From Elusimicrobiota bacterium (GTDB lineage: Bacteria > CAYTYR01 > UBA6262): a stretch of 54,158 bases of DNA. The translations under genes and the position numbers were made by a program. The notes below the pieces were generated by a model that had not been told where the DNA came from, made no database searches, and saw only the letters and a program-made list of their open reading frames with translations. Shown in pieces: positions 32,773 to 42,209 of this stretch. The stretch covers positions 74,041-128,198 of the forward strand of contig PMCA01000027.1 of the NCBI GenBank assembly GCA_003153935.1, read 5' to 3'. Position 1 is the stretch's first letter. Every line of letters begins with the position of its first letter.

Positions 32773-34290
32773 CTACAGTTCACTCACTTGTTTCTTCAGG
32801 ATAATATTTTTCAGATATTTGAATTCTTCCATTTTTAGCGCGTGCATCATGATAATAAAAGCCAGCATTCCGCCGGCCAGTCCCAGCAGTACCCAATGGC
32901 GGAGCCAGAAGCAAACCAGGCCCATAACTAATGACGCCAGGATGACCTTTTCCGAGCTTTGCCATATTCTCCTGGCCCCCAGCGGGCCCAAACGCCGCCG
33001 CAACAGATAGGTCAGTACGATCATATTGACTGCCGACGCCAGCGTCGTAGCCAGGGCCAGGCCGCCCACCTGCAGGTAGCGCATCAGGATTATATTGAGC
33101 AGAGCGTTCAGGATCATGGCCATGATAGCGACCTTCACCGGGGTTTTGGTGTCCTGCATGGCGTAGAAAGCCGAGGCTACTATCCTGGCGCCAGCGAAGA
33201 ATACCAGGCCCAGGGAGAAGAACGCTAACGCCAGATTGGTAAGGTTCGTACCATAAGCGGTGAACTGTCCGTGTTGGAACAGGATCCTGATCAACGGCTG
33301 GCCCAGGACTATCAGGCCGACCGTGGACGGGACCATGGCCAGTATCATCATGCGCAGACTAAGCGACAAGGTGTTTTTCAAACCATCCATATTTTTTTCC
33401 GCCACAGCTTGGCTCATATTGGGCAGAGCCACTGTAGCTATGGACAGACCGAACAGGGCCAGGGGCAATTGGTAAAGGCGGTTGGCGTAATACAGCGCCA
33501 TGATACTGCCATCCGCCAGGAAGCTGGCGCAAACCTGGTCCACCAGGACATTTATCTGCCTAACCCCGCTGCCAAAAGCCACCGGCACGATGAGCAGGCC
33601 AATTTTCCTGATTTCCGGCGTTATTGACAGAACGACCTTATGCAAAAAACCATTTTTCACTAAAGTCGGGACTTGCCAGACGAATTGGAAAAGTCCGCCC
33701 AATAATACGCCCCAGGCCAAGCCTTCGATCGATCCGTGCATCAAAGGCACCAGCAGGAAAACAGCGCCTATCTCAAAGATAGAGACCATCATCGGCGCCA
33801 CCGCGGGCACAAAGAACACCTGCATTGAATTCAGCACCCCCATGGCCAGAGCGGAGAGGCTGATAAAAGCGATAAAAGGGAACATGATACGGGTGAGCTT
33901 AACCGCTTGCGCCATTTGCTCGGGTTTGTCCCACCAGCCCCAGGCTATCAGCCTGACAATCACCGGAGCGAAGGTCATGCCGAGCAGGGTGACGCCTGAA
34001 AGCACCAGCAGCAGTAATCCCAGGCAAGCGCTGTAAAGCGCGGCGGCCTCTTTTTGGCCTTTTTTCACTAAGCATTCCGTGAACACCGGGATAAAGCCGC
34101 TGGACAGGGAGCCCTCTCCCAGCAAGTCGCGCAGCAGGTTGGGTATGCGGAACGCCAGGTAAAACGTATCCGCGGCCGCGCCATTGCCGAAACGGCTGGC
34201 CACCACCATATCCCGCAGATAGCCGAGTATCCGGGATAACAGGGTGGCGGCGGTAACGCTGCCTATGGACTTGGTCATCTTAGTGGACAT
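32773..34290 (-). CDS. murJ: Lipid II flippase MurJ
   Basis: A 505-residue MOP-superfamily membrane protein that flips lipid II across the inner membrane during peptidoglycan synthesis. It has about 14 hydrophobic helices. The family opening SRILGYLRDMVVASRFG and AFRIPNLLRDLLGEGSLSSGFIP (the DLLGEG loop is the hallmark) are present near residues 20-70, and the middle shows the LPLALFGLSIATVALPNMS helix. Length is normal. An AAGGTG precedes the ATG at 34290. It is transcribed divergently from rpsT across a 76-bp gap and runs 5 bp from uvrC, with which it is probably co-transcribed. Confidence 0.95.
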   Translation of the reverse strand: MSTKMTKSIGSVTAATLLSRILGYLRDMVVASRFGNGAAADTFYLAFRIPNLLRDLLGEGSLSSGFIPVFTECLVKKGQKEAAALYSACLGLLLLVLSGVTLLGMTFAPVIVRLIAWGWWDKPEQMAQAVKLTRIMFPFIAFISLSALAMGVLNSMQVFFVPAVAPMMVSIFEIGAVFLLVPLMHGSIEGLAWGVLLGGLFQFVWQVPTLVKNGFLHKVVLSITPEIRKIGLLIVPVAFGSGVRQINVLVDQVCASFLADGSIMALYYANRLYQLPLALFGLSIATVALPNMSQAVAEKNMDGLKNTLSLSLRMMILAMVPSTVGLIVLGQPLIRILFQHGQFTAYGTNLTNLALAFFSLGLVFFAGARIVASAFYAMQDTKTPVKVAIMAMILNALLNIILMRYLQVGGLALATTLASAVNMIVLTYLLRRRLGPLGARRIWQSSEKVILASLVMGLVCFWLRHWVLLGLAGGMLAFIIMMHALKMEEFKYLKNIILKKQVSEL

Positions 34291-34295
34291 TTAGC

Positions 34296-34324
34296 TTGAC
34301 ACCTTTTAAAAATTATGTTATATT
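34296..34324 (+). promoter_or_regulatory. Consensus promoter of rpsT
   Basis: TTGACA (34296-34301), exactly 17 nt, TATATT (34319-34324) on the plus strand, about 42 bp before the rpsT start codon. Confidence 0.9.
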
Positions 34325-34366
34325 TGCAACCTAAATCACTAAACAATAACCGGGAGGATTGACGCA

Positions 34367-34648
34367 ATGACGAAACTGAAAATGGGACGGCACACGTCGG
34401 CGATCAAAGAATCGCGCAAAAACACTGTCCGTCGCCGCACCAATACCAAGATCAAGAACGAGATCAAGCAATTGATCAAGGAAGTTAACAAGGATATTTC
34501 CGCCAAGGACCTGGCTGCCGCCCAAAAAGCTATCCAGCTGGCTTTCTCCGCCCTCGATAAAGCGGCTAAGAAGAACATCATCCACAAGAACAACGCCAAC
34601 CGGAAAAAATCCCGCATGGCCCAGAAGTTAAGAGCCCTGCCGGCATAA
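34367..34648 (+). CDS. rpsT: 30S ribosomal protein S20
   Basis: A 93-residue Lys/Arg-rich helical protein that binds 16S rRNA in the bottom of the 30S body. It starts MTKLKMGRHTSAIKESRKN and shows the S20 pattern of three amphipathic helices ending KKNIIHKNNANRKKSRMAQK. GGGAGG lies 8 nt upstream of the ATG. It is the only convincing plus-strand gene in the window. It converges on holA, and the two stop codons overlap by 21 bp. Its terminator lies inside the holA coding sequence. Confidence 0.96.
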   Translation: MTKLKMGRHTSAIKESRKNTVRRRTNTKIKNEIKQLIKEVNKDISAKDLAAAQKAIQLAFSALDKAAKKNIIHKNNANRKKSRMAQKLRALPA

Positions 34649-35626
34649 CCCGATCACTAAAGTCTCCAAAGCTAATAGCGGATCTTTTTTGCCACTCTTG
34701 ATGGCCAAATCAGCGTCCGCTATTTTTTTATGTTTCCGCAGTAATTCCGCCAAGCCGTAATTAGCCAGGCTAGCCGCGAGCAGCCGCTGTTCATCAAATT
34801 TCTTGATCCGGAATTTCTTGGCTATTTCCTGCGGGGTCACCCCCTGCGCCTGCAGTTCCTTGGCGACGATCAGCTGGCGCCAGGATTTGGCGATGGCCCC
34901 GATGACCACCATGTCTTTCTCGCCTTCCAGCAGGAGATCCCTGACCGCAACCAGGGCTTTGGTCAGCTGGCGGCCGGCGATATGCTTTTCCAACTGGGCG
35001 GCATTGTCTTCATAAAGCCGGAACAGGATATTTTCAATATCTTCTTCTTTGATGACCGTTTGCTTGTTTACTGATGATAGTATCTTGGTTATCTCCGAAT
35101 CGAGGCTGGACAGGCTGGTTCCCACTTTTTCGATCAGCAGTTCGCAGGCGCCGGCGCTGATCTTCTTGCCCTCCTGCTGGAATTTCCCCGCTACCCACTG
35201 CCGTAATTCGTTGGCGAACGGCGGGAAACAGATCACTTCAAATCCCGTCAAGCTCTGGAAGAATTCATTTTTGCGGGCGCGCTGATCCAGGTTCCCGGCT
35301 ACCAGTACCAGACAGGTGCTGGGATTAGGATCGGCTAGATAATCCCGCAGTTTGTCTTTATCGCTTAACTTTTCTATTTCCTGCAATACTACCAGGCGTT
35401 TCTCCCCCATAAATGGGAGGGCTTGAGCCTGGTCCAGCACCTGGTTCGCGGTGGTATCCTTGCCATACAGCAGAGCGTAATTAAAATCTTTCTGTTCGGG
35501 CGCGATCAATAATTTAAGCAAAGCGGCGACCGCTTCCCTTTTAAGAAAATTCTCTTCCCCGGTAAAAAAATATACCGGGGCGATCTTCTTCTGCCTTAGC
35601 TGTACTAAAAATTCTTGATATTTCAT
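34628..35626 (-). CDS. holA: DNA polymerase III subunit delta
   Basis: A 332-residue clamp-loader subunit that opens the beta sliding clamp. It begins with IAPVYFFTGEENFLKREAV, the usual HolA start, followed by NYALLYGKDTT, ALPFMGEKRLVVLQEIEKL and LVLVAGNLDQRARKN in domain I. Domain III ends with LRKHKKIADADLAIKSGKKDPLLALE. Length is normal. No strong ribosome site precedes the ATG at 35626. Its last 21 bp overlap rpsT on the opposite strand, and codons ~300-318 carry the rpsT terminator on the other strand. It is the final gene of the long housekeeping run. Confidence 0.93.
   Translation of the reverse strand: MKYQEFLVQLRQKKIAPVYFFTGEENFLKREAVAALLKLLIAPEQKDFNYALLYGKDTTANQVLDQAQALPFMGEKRLVVLQEIEKLSDKDKLRDYLADPNPSTCLVLVAGNLDQRARKNEFFQSLTGFEVICFPPFANELRQWVAGKFQQEGKKISAGACELLIEKVGTSLSSLDSEITKILSSVNKQTVIKEEDIENILFRLYEDNAAQLEKHIAGRQLTKALVAVRDLLLEGEKDMVVIGAIAKSWRQLIVAKELQAQGVTPQEIAKKFRIKKFDEQRLLAASLANYGLAELLRKHKKIADADLAIKSGKKDPLLALETLVIGLCRQGS
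34674..34729 (+). terminator. rpsT intrinsic terminator embedded in holA
   Basis: AATAGCGGA (34674-34682) pairs perfectly with TCCGCTATT (34716-34724), and T7 follows on the plus strand (34723-34729). The 33-nt loop can fold again through GCCA/TGGC. It lies 26 bp past the rpsT stop, wholly inside convergent holA. Confidence 0.75.
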
Positions 35627-35658
35627 CTAAGTCCAAACATTATGTCCTGTATTTAACC

Positions 35659-35679
35659 ACGAACGGCGAACGACGAACG
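35659..35679. repeat. 7-bp repeat (3 units of NCGAACG)
   Basis: ACGAACG GCGAACG ACGAACG lies in the short gap between the lptE stop and the holA start. It has the same 7-bp period as the CNATCAA tracts but a different unit. Confidence 0.65.
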
Positions 35680-35683
35680 GTTT

Positions 35684-36202
35684 TTACCACCAGCCCACTA
35701 TGGTCCGCCGCACGATATCGCGCGCCAGCAGGTCGGTCACCTGTTCTTGCGCGTCGTTCTCCGACAATACCAGCTGGCCGGCTTTAGCGGTCACATAATA
35801 AGTAAAATCCTCATGGATGTTATTTTCCGTCCACAGGACCGAGTTTATGGTCTGGTCTTTAAAGGTAATATCCACGCCAATGTAAAGCTTATATTGCTCT
35901 ATCACTCCTTGAGCGTCATAACTGACCGGTTCCAGGGTATAATATACAATATTGCCGCTAAGCAGCGCGTCTGCCTTTTTGGCGTCGGTTACTTCCAGCC
36001 GTCCGTCGCGCAGGAACTCATCGGTGACTTTCCTGGTCAGCTTATCCTCTATCCCGTAGTGCACGGTGCCATTGGAAAAAGTCGGGATGGCGATTTTCTT
36101 AAGGTTCGTGGGCAGGACCGAGACCGGCTGTTTGCCGCATCCGGCCAGCGTTAGCGAACACAAAAACAGGGCGATAACCAATAACTTGACTTTCGGGAAC
36201 AT
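35684..36202 (-). CDS. lptE: LPS-assembly lipoprotein LptE-like
   Basis: A 172-residue lipoprotein (lipobox LAGC, Cys21). It reads NLKKIAIPTFSNGTVHYGIEDKLTRKVTDEFLRDGRLEV, here shortened to the parts KKIAIPTFSNGT and DKLTRKVTDEFLRDG, then DALLSGNIVYYTLEP, and finally a C-terminal helix EQVTDLLARDIVRRTIVGWW. This matches the LptE family (PF04390-like), the partner that plugs the LptD barrel and helps insert LPS. LptD is not in the window. GAGGAGG lies before the ATG. It sits 20 bp after leuS, which is a common placement for lptE in several diderm phyla. Confidence 0.82.
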   Translation of the reverse strand: MFPKVKLLVIALFLCSLTLAGCGKQPVSVLPTNLKKIAIPTFSNGTVHYGIEDKLTRKVTDEFLRDGRLEVTDAKKADALLSGNIVYYTLEPVSYDAQGVIEQYKLYIGVDITFKDQTINSVLWTENNIHEDFTYYVTAKAGQLVLSENDAQEQVTDLLARDIVRRTIVGWW

Positions 36203-36222
36203 AATTCCTCCTCTGCCTGCGA

Positions 36223-38682
36223 TCAGGCGACTACGATGTTTATCAATTTTCTGGGCACATAAATTACTTTTACGATCTTCTTGCCGGCGACCAATTCCTG
36301 GATCTTAGGGTCAGCCAACGCCCGTTCCCTGGCCTCGTTCTCCGCGGTTTCCGGAGACAGCAGCAGGTGGGAGCGCACCTTACCGTTTATCTGGACCACC
36401 ACTTCCACCTGTTCTTCTATCGTTGCTTTTTCATCGTAAACCGGCCAAGCCATAGTCGCGATGCTGCCGGACTTCCCCAGCCGCTGCCACATTTCCTCGG
36501 CTATATGCGGGGTGAACGGCGCCAGCAGTAATACCGCCGCCTCCGCCGCCCGGCTGAAGTCAGCCGGCGTCACTTTATTCTCCAGGGTATAAATGGTATT
36601 CACCAGTTCCATCAGCGCGGCAATGGCCGTATTAAAGCCAAATGATTCATCCATATCCAGGGTAACTTTCTTGATGGTCGCGTGGACCTTGCGATTCAAT
36701 TCCTTTTGCGCCGCGGGATCCGGCACGCTGCCTTTTAATTCCTGGTTACTGATCTTTTCTACCAGACGCCAGACGCGGCACAGGAACCGCCAGGACCCTT
36801 CCACTCCCGTATCGCTGTACTCCAGGTCCTTTTCCGGCGGTGAAGCGAACAATATGAACAGGCGCATGGTATCAGCGCCGTATTTTTCTATTATATGGTC
36901 GGGGTCGACAATGTTGCCTTTGGACTTGCTCATAGCTGACCCGCCCAGGGTCACCATACCCTGGTTAAGCAGTTTAGTGAACGGCTCGTCGCTTGACAGC
37001 AGGCCCAGGTCCCTCATGACCCGGTGGAAGAAGCGCGCGTAGATCAGATGCATGCAGGCGTGCTCGGCCCCGCCAATATACTGGTCAACGGGCAGCCAGT
37101 AATCCGCCGCCGCCTTGCCAAAAGGAGCTTGATCGTTATGGCTGTCACTATACCTGGCGTAATACCAGCTGGAATCCACGAAAGTATCCATGGTGTCGGT
37201 TTCACGCCGTGCCGGCCCGCCGCATTTGGGGCATACCGTTTCCACGAACTCTTTAACCTGCGCCAGGGGTGATTCACCAAGGCCGGTGAATTTAACGTCT
37301 TTCGGCAGGATGACCGGCAGGTCCTTTTCCGGGACCGGGACGGTACCGCATTTAGGACAATACATAACCGGTATCGGCGTGCCCCAATAACGCTGACGGG
37401 AAATGAGCCAGTCCCGCAGGCGGTAATTGACCACGCGCCGTCCGCGATTCTCTTTTATCAAATAATCGGTAACCTTATCGATCCCAACACCTGACGGGGT
37501 GCCGTCAAATTGTCCGGAGTTGACCATTACGCCTTCAGTGACAAAAGCTTCTTTTAATCCGGCCGCGGTGGTTTTACCGTCGGGGTTGATCACTTCTTTG
37601 ACCGGCAACCCGTATTCACCGGCAAAAGCAAAATCGCGGGTATCATGAGCGGGAACCGCCATGACCGCCCCGGTGCCATACTCGGGCAATACATAATTGG
37701 CGATCCAGATCGGGATCTTGTCACCAGTGACCGGATTGGCGCAATACGCTCCGGTGAACCTGCCCTCTTTTTTATTATTATCCGCCGTGCGGAATATTTT
37801 ATTCTGCTTCTTTACTTTTTCCGTGAACGCTAAGACCTCTTCCTGGGTTTTGTTCCCGCTGATCAATTCAGCTACCAACGGGTGCTCCGGAGCCAAAACC
37901 ATATAGGTGACCCCGCAGACGGTATCCGGGCGGGTAGTGAACACCTTGATGGTTCCGGTGGCTCCCACTAACGGGAAATCTATCTCCGTGCCAAAGCTCT
38001 TGCCGATCCAGTTCTGCTGCATGGCCAGGACTTTGTGGGCCCAGTGGCCGGTAAGCTGTTCATGCCCCTGCAGCAGCTGTTCCGTATAATCCGTGGTACG
38101 GAAATACCATTGTTCCAGCTCTTTCTGAACCACTTCCGAGTCGCAGCGCCAGCATACGCCCTGCTCCACCTGTTCATTAGCCAGGACCGTTTCGCAGGAC
38201 GGACAGAAATTAACCAGCGACTTTTTCCGGTAGACCAAGCCTTTTTCCAGGAATTTAATAAAAAACCACTGGTTCCATCTATAATATTCCGGGTCGCAGG
38301 TGGCGAACTCTCTGGACCAGTCGTAACCGATACCCATTTTCTTCAGCTGGATCCGCATGTAACTGATGTTATCCTTGGTCCATTTCTCCGGGTCGATCTT
38401 GTTCTTGATGGCGGCGTTTTCCGCCGGCAGGCCGAAAGCATCCCAGCCGATGGGATGCATAACGTTAAAACCGCGCATCTTCTGGTAGCGGTTGATCACG
38501 TCGCCAAGCGTGTAATTACGGACATGCCCCATGTGCAACCGCCCGCTGGGATAAGGGAACATCTCCAGGATATAAAATTTCTTCCTGCCCTTTTCTTCCC
38601 GGGCAGTGAATATTCCCTGTTTTTCCCAATAACTCTGCCACTTGGTTTCTATCTCTTGGGGATGATAAGTCTGTTCAGCCAT
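36223..38682 (-). CDS. leuS: Leucyl-tRNA synthetase
   Basis: An 819-residue class I aminoacyl-tRNA synthetase. The HIGH motif appears as PYPSGRLHMGHVRNYT (~45-60), the KMSKS motif as GSAMSKSKGN (~578-587), and the CP1 editing domain lies between, with TTRPDTVCGVTY near 240-251. The zinc-type CPSC and CPKCG pairs are present. Length is normal for bacterial LeuRS. ATG at 38682 with GAGG upstream, 14 bp after tlyA and 20 bp before lptE, so it is inside the operon. Confidence 0.97.
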   Translation of the reverse strand: MAEQTYHPQEIETKWQSYWEKQGIFTAREEKGRKKFYILEMFPYPSGRLHMGHVRNYTLGDVINRYQKMRGFNVMHPIGWDAFGLPAENAAIKNKIDPEKWTKDNISYMRIQLKKMGIGYDWSREFATCDPEYYRWNQWFFIKFLEKGLVYRKKSLVNFCPSCETVLANEQVEQGVCWRCDSEVVQKELEQWYFRTTDYTEQLLQGHEQLTGHWAHKVLAMQQNWIGKSFGTEIDFPLVGATGTIKVFTTRPDTVCGVTYMVLAPEHPLVAELISGNKTQEEVLAFTEKVKKQNKIFRTADNNKKEGRFTGAYCANPVTGDKIPIWIANYVLPEYGTGAVMAVPAHDTRDFAFAGEYGLPVKEVINPDGKTTAAGLKEAFVTEGVMVNSGQFDGTPSGVGIDKVTDYLIKENRGRRVVNYRLRDWLISRQRYWGTPIPVMYCPKCGTVPVPEKDLPVILPKDVKFTGLGESPLAQVKEFVETVCPKCGGPARRETDTMDTFVDSSWYYARYSDSHNDQAPFGKAAADYWLPVDQYIGGAEHACMHLIYARFFHRVMRDLGLLSSDEPFTKLLNQGMVTLGGSAMSKSKGNIVDPDHIIEKYGADTMRLFILFASPPEKDLEYSDTGVEGSWRFLCRVWRLVEKISNQELKGSVPDPAAQKELNRKVHATIKKVTLDMDESFGFNTAIAALMELVNTIYTLENKVTPADFSRAAEAAVLLLAPFTPHIAEEMWQRLGKSGSIATMAWPVYDEKATIEEQVEVVVQINGKVRSHLLLSPETAENEARERALADPKIQELVAGKKIVKVIYVPRKLINIVVA

Positions 38683-38696
38683 TACAACTACCTCAC

Positions 38697-39443
38697 TTAT
38701 GATTTTACAAGATATATAAGAAATTCTTTATTACCGGCGGGGCCTTTTAAGGGTGATTCTATCACTCCCCTGACCTCCATCGCCTGGATCTCGGAAAATA
38801 AAGTAATACGGTCGATCACTTCCTTATGCACCTCGTCATCCCTGACCACCCCGCCCTTGCCGACATTTTGCGGGCCGGCTTCGAACTGCGGCTTGATCAG
38901 GGCGATGATCTCCCCGGTTATTTTGATCAGGTCGTAGGCCCGCGGCAGGACTTTTTCCAGGGAGATGAAACTCACGTCGATAGTAGCCAGGTCAGGAGTC
39001 TCCGGTAAGGAGTCCTTCTCCAGGTAACGGATATTGGTTTTTTCAATATTGACCACGCGGGGGTCATTGCGTAATTTGCAATCCAGCTGGCCCTTGCCCA
39101 CGTCCACCGCGTAGACCAGCTTGGCCCCGTGTTTCAGCAGGCAATCGGTGAACCCTCCGGTGGAAGCGCCGATATCGATACAAGTTTTACCTTTCACTTC
39201 TATGCGAAAAAAATCCAGGGCCTTTTTCAGTTTCTGCCCGCCCCGCGATACATAGGGAAAGATCTCATTCTTGACGGCCAGCAGGGAACATATATTTATC
39301 ATCGCCGAAGCCTTGGTCACCACCTGGTCATCGACTTTCACCTGCCCGGCCATGATCAGGGCCTGGGCGCGCACTCGGCTCTCCACCAGCTCCTTGGTCA
39401 CCAACAACTGGTCCAGTCTCATCCTGGCTACCGTAGCGCTCAT
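38697..39443 (-). CDS. tlyA: TlyA-family rRNA 2'-O-methyltransferase / hemolysin-like protein
   Basis: A 248-residue protein with an N-terminal S4 RNA-binding domain (~8-65, MRLDQLLVTKELVESRVRAQ) and an FtsJ/RrmJ-type SAM-dependent methyltransferase domain carrying CIDIGASTGGFTDCLL near residues 90-105. TlyA methylates 16S and 23S rRNA riboses in several phyla. The start at 39443 is chosen because AAGGG precedes it and the dxs stop is just 1 bp upstream; an internal Met at 39422 is a possible alternative. It is tightly packed between dxs and leuS. Confidence 0.92.
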   Translation of the reverse strand: MSATVARMRLDQLLVTKELVESRVRAQALIMAGQVKVDDQVVTKASAMINICSLLAVKNEIFPYVSRGGQKLKKALDFFRIEVKGKTCIDIGASTGGFTDCLLKHGAKLVYAVDVGKGQLDCKLRNDPRVVNIEKTNIRYLEKDSLPETPDLATIDVSFISLEKVLPRAYDLIKITGEIIALIKPQFEAGPQNVGKGGVVRDDEVHKEVIDRITLFSEIQAMEVRGVIESPLKGPAGNKEFLIYLVKS

Positions 39444-39444
39444 A

Positions 39445-41295
39445 TCAACCCTTCAAAAATGATTTTGTGACCTGGGCGATGCCTTCCGCCGTCAGGTTAT
39501 ATTTCTCCCGCAGGATACTGCAGGCTCCCTGTTCAATGAATTCGTCCGGCAAGCCGATACTCTTGACGCGCGCTGCGTCCGCCGCCAGTAACTCCGCCAC
39601 GGCTCCGCCGAAGCCGCCGCTGGCCACGTTCTCTTCCACGGTCACGATGGGCAGACCGTCAGCCGCCAGTTTCCTGATAAGTTTCTCGTCCAGGGGCTTG
39701 ACGAAGCGGGCGTTCACTACGGTGGCCTTGATCTTATCCTCAGCCAGCAGCGCGGCGGCCCGGACCGCCGGCTCCACCATGTTGCCTATGGCCAATATGG
39801 CCACATCGCGACCGGTGGATAAGACCTCCGCCTGGCCGATGGGTAATTTTTTATATTCCTTATCCAGCTTAACGCCCAGGGCCTTGCCGCGCGGATAGCG
39901 CAAAGCGATCGGGCCCTGATGCCGTAATCCGGTATAAACCATATGCTGCAACTCATTCTCGTCCTTGGGCGACATGACCACCATATGCGGTATATTGCGC
40001 AGGTACGAAAGATCAAAGACGCCCTGATGGGTCGGCCCGTCCTCGCCCACCAATCCGGCCCGGTCCAGGATGAAAAACACAGGCAGGTTCTGCAGCGCCA
40101 CATCATGGATCAGCTGGTCGTAGGCGCGCTGCAGGAAAGTGGAGTAGATGGACACCAGCGGCCGGAAACCGGCGCTGGCCAGGCCCGCGGCAAAAACCAC
40201 CGCGTGTTCTTCCGCTATCCCCACGTCAAAAAAACGGGTCGGGAACTCTTCGGCAAAATGATTCAAACCGGTCCCGTCGCTCATGGCCGCGGTAACGCCG
40301 AGGATCTTCTCGTCCTCACGGGCCAGCTTCACCACTGTTTTGCCAAAGATCTCGGTATAAGACAGAGCTTTATCCTTATTTTCGGACTCGCCGGTTATAA
40401 TATTAAATTCACCGATGCCGTGGAACCTGGTCGGTTCCTTTTCCGCGGGCTTGTATCCTTTGCCTTTTTTGGTAACGACGTGGATACACAGCGGTCCGGT
40501 CACATCCTTGGATTTTTCCAGAACGTCGATCAGGGTATTGATATCGTGCCCCTCATAAGGCCCCAGATAGGCAAAGCCCATTTCCTCGAACAACATGCCG
40601 GGGAAAAGCAGCACCTTGACCCGCTTGGCAACGGTAGTCATCCGGACGCCCATTACGGACACCCTGGTCAAGAACCTCTCGGCCCGTTTGGTAAGTTTTT
40701 TATAGAGGTCGCCGGTCAGGATCTTGGTCAGGTAGCCGGCAAACGCGCCCACCTTGCGGGAAATGAACATTTCATTATCGTTAAGGATGACCAGCAGGTC
40801 CTTTTTGAGGTGACCGGCGTTATTCAGGGCTTCAAAAGCCATACCGCCCGTCATGGAGCCGTCACCGATGACCGCGATCACTTTATGGTTTTCCTTTTTC
40901 AGGTCCCGCGCCACCGCCATGCCTAAAGCGGCACTGATGGAGGTGGAAGCGTGCCCGACGTTAAACGTGTCGAAAGGGCTTTCATCCACTTTAGGGAAGC
41001 CGCAAATCCCGCCGTACTGGCGCAGGGTCGGGAACTGCTCGCGCCGCCCGGTTATCAGTTTATGGGCGTAAGTCTGGTGACCCACATCCCAGACGATCTT
41101 ATCCTGCGGGGCGTTAAAAACGTAATGCAGCGCCAGGGTCAGTTCCACCGCCCCCAGGCTGGAAGCCAGATGCCCGCCGGTATGGGAAACCGTCTCCAGT
41201 ATCTTATTCCGTATCTCTTCCGCCAGCTTCGGCAGCAATTCTTTCTTGATAAGCTTAAGATCCGCCGGTGTGTCGATCTTTTCCAGGATACCCAT
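39445..41295 (-). CDS. dxs: 1-deoxy-D-xylulose-5-phosphate synthase
   Basis: A 616-residue thiamin-diphosphate enzyme that joins pyruvate and glyceraldehyde-3-phosphate in the first step of the MEP isoprenoid pathway. The N-terminal ThDP-binding GDGSMTGGMAFEALNNAG (~151-168), the GHQTYAHKLITGR segment and the transketolase-like STFLQRAYDQLIHDVALQ and GEDGPTHQG motifs are all present. Length is normal. Its ATG overlaps the ispA stop (TAATG), and it is followed by tlyA within 1 bp. The pair ispA-dxs places isoprenoid synthesis in this operon. Confidence 0.97.
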   Translation of the reverse strand: MGILEKIDTPADLKLIKKELLPKLAEEIRNKILETVSHTGGHLASSLGAVELTLALHYVFNAPQDKIVWDVGHQTYAHKLITGRREQFPTLRQYGGICGFPKVDESPFDTFNVGHASTSISAALGMAVARDLKKENHKVIAVIGDGSMTGGMAFEALNNAGHLKKDLLVILNDNEMFISRKVGAFAGYLTKILTGDLYKKLTKRAERFLTRVSVMGVRMTTVAKRVKVLLFPGMLFEEMGFAYLGPYEGHDINTLIDVLEKSKDVTGPLCIHVVTKKGKGYKPAEKEPTRFHGIGEFNIITGESENKDKALSYTEIFGKTVVKLAREDEKILGVTAAMSDGTGLNHFAEEFPTRFFDVGIAEEHAVVFAAGLASAGFRPLVSIYSTFLQRAYDQLIHDVALQNLPVFFILDRAGLVGEDGPTHQGVFDLSYLRNIPHMVVMSPKDENELQHMVYTGLRHQGPIALRYPRGKALGVKLDKEYKKLPIGQAEVLSTGRDVAILAIGNMVEPAVRAAALLAEDKIKATVVNARFVKPLDEKLIRKLAADGLPIVTVEENVASGGFGGAVAELLAADAARVKSIGLPDEFIEQGACSILREKYNLTAEGIAQVTKSFLKG

Positions 41296-42209
41296 TAATA
41301 TTCTCTCTCTATGATAAAATCGGCTAAACTCTCTAAAATATATTTTTCCCGGCCAAAAACTGCCAGTTCTCTTTTGGCCGCGGCGACCAGGCCTTTCGCT
41401 TGGCGCCGTGCTCCGTCTAAACCGTATAGGGAAACGTATGTTAATTTTTTATTCTGCGCGTCACTACCCTTTTTGCCTAGTTTCTTCTTATCCCCGACCA
41501 CGTCCAGGATGTCATCCGCTATCTGGAAAGCCAGGCCGATGTCCGCACCGTACCGGTCCAGGGCTTTTATTTTGGCCGGGGAAGCACCCGCCAACATGGC
41601 TCCCGCCGACAAACTGGCCTGGATCAGGGCTAAAGTCTTATGGGTGTGTATATATGCCAGGGTTCTCTTTTTCGTTGCTTGTTTGCCTTTTTTAACTAGT
41701 GAATCTTCACAGGTATCAACCAGCTGTCCGCCGATCATGCCTTCTACCCCGCTGGCCCTGACCAGCAATGCCAGGACATTGATCACGCGCTCCGCGCCAA
41801 TCCCCTTTTCCTGGGCATTTTTGGCGACCAAACCTAAAGCCTCCGTCAGCAGGGCGTCACCGGCCAAGATTGCCACGTCTTCGCCAAACTTCTTGTGGCT
41901 TGTCAACTTACCCCGGCGATAATCGTCATTATCCATGGCCGGCAGATCGTCGTGGATCAGCGAATAAGTATGTATAAACTCCAGCGCGCAGGCCGTCGGC
42001 ATAACCGACTGTTCCCGGCCGCCGCAGAGCCGCGCCCCTTCCAGCACCAGTATCGGCCGCAGGCGCTTGCCGCCGGCAAACATGCTGTAGCGCATCGCCC
42101 GGTATATGAGCGGCGGATACTTTACCTCTAAATATTTATCCAGGGCCGCGTTAACCACGTGTGTTTTGGCGGCCAGGTATTTTTTTAAGTCAAAAGAGTT
42201 CTTTGTCAT
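41295..42209 (-). CDS. ispA: Polyprenyl (farnesyl/geranylgeranyl) diphosphate synthase
   Basis: A 304-residue all-helical trans-prenyltransferase that elongates DMAPP with IPP. It shows the first aspartate-rich motif in HDDLPAMDNDDYRRG (~92-106), the second in FQIADDILDVVGD (~231-243), and GGKRLRPILV before them. Product length is not certain; the small two-residue insertion in DDLPAMD is typical of type II bacterial FPP synthases. The gene overlaps xseB by 20 bp and dxs by 1 bp. The xseA-xseB-ispA-dxs-tlyA order is a well-known conserved block. Confidence 0.94.
   Translation of the reverse strand: MTKNSFDLKKYLAAKTHVVNAALDKYLEVKYPPLIYRAMRYSMFAGGKRLRPILVLEGARLCGGREQSVMPTACALEFIHTYSLIHDDLPAMDNDDYRRGKLTSHKKFGEDVAILAGDALLTEALGLVAKNAQEKGIGAERVINVLALLVRASGVEGMIGGQLVDTCEDSLVKKGKQATKKRTLAYIHTHKTLALIQASLSAGAMLAGASPAKIKALDRYGADIGLAFQIADDILDVVGDKKKLGKKGSDAQNKKLTYVSLYGLDGARRQAKGLVAAAKRELAVFGREKYILESLADFIIEREY

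Noticed and set aside
39943-40926. Long plus-strand frame antisense to dxs (and similar ones at 38035-38937 and 22564-23376)
   Set aside because: Antisense shadows of strongly conserved genes with no recognisable protein features.
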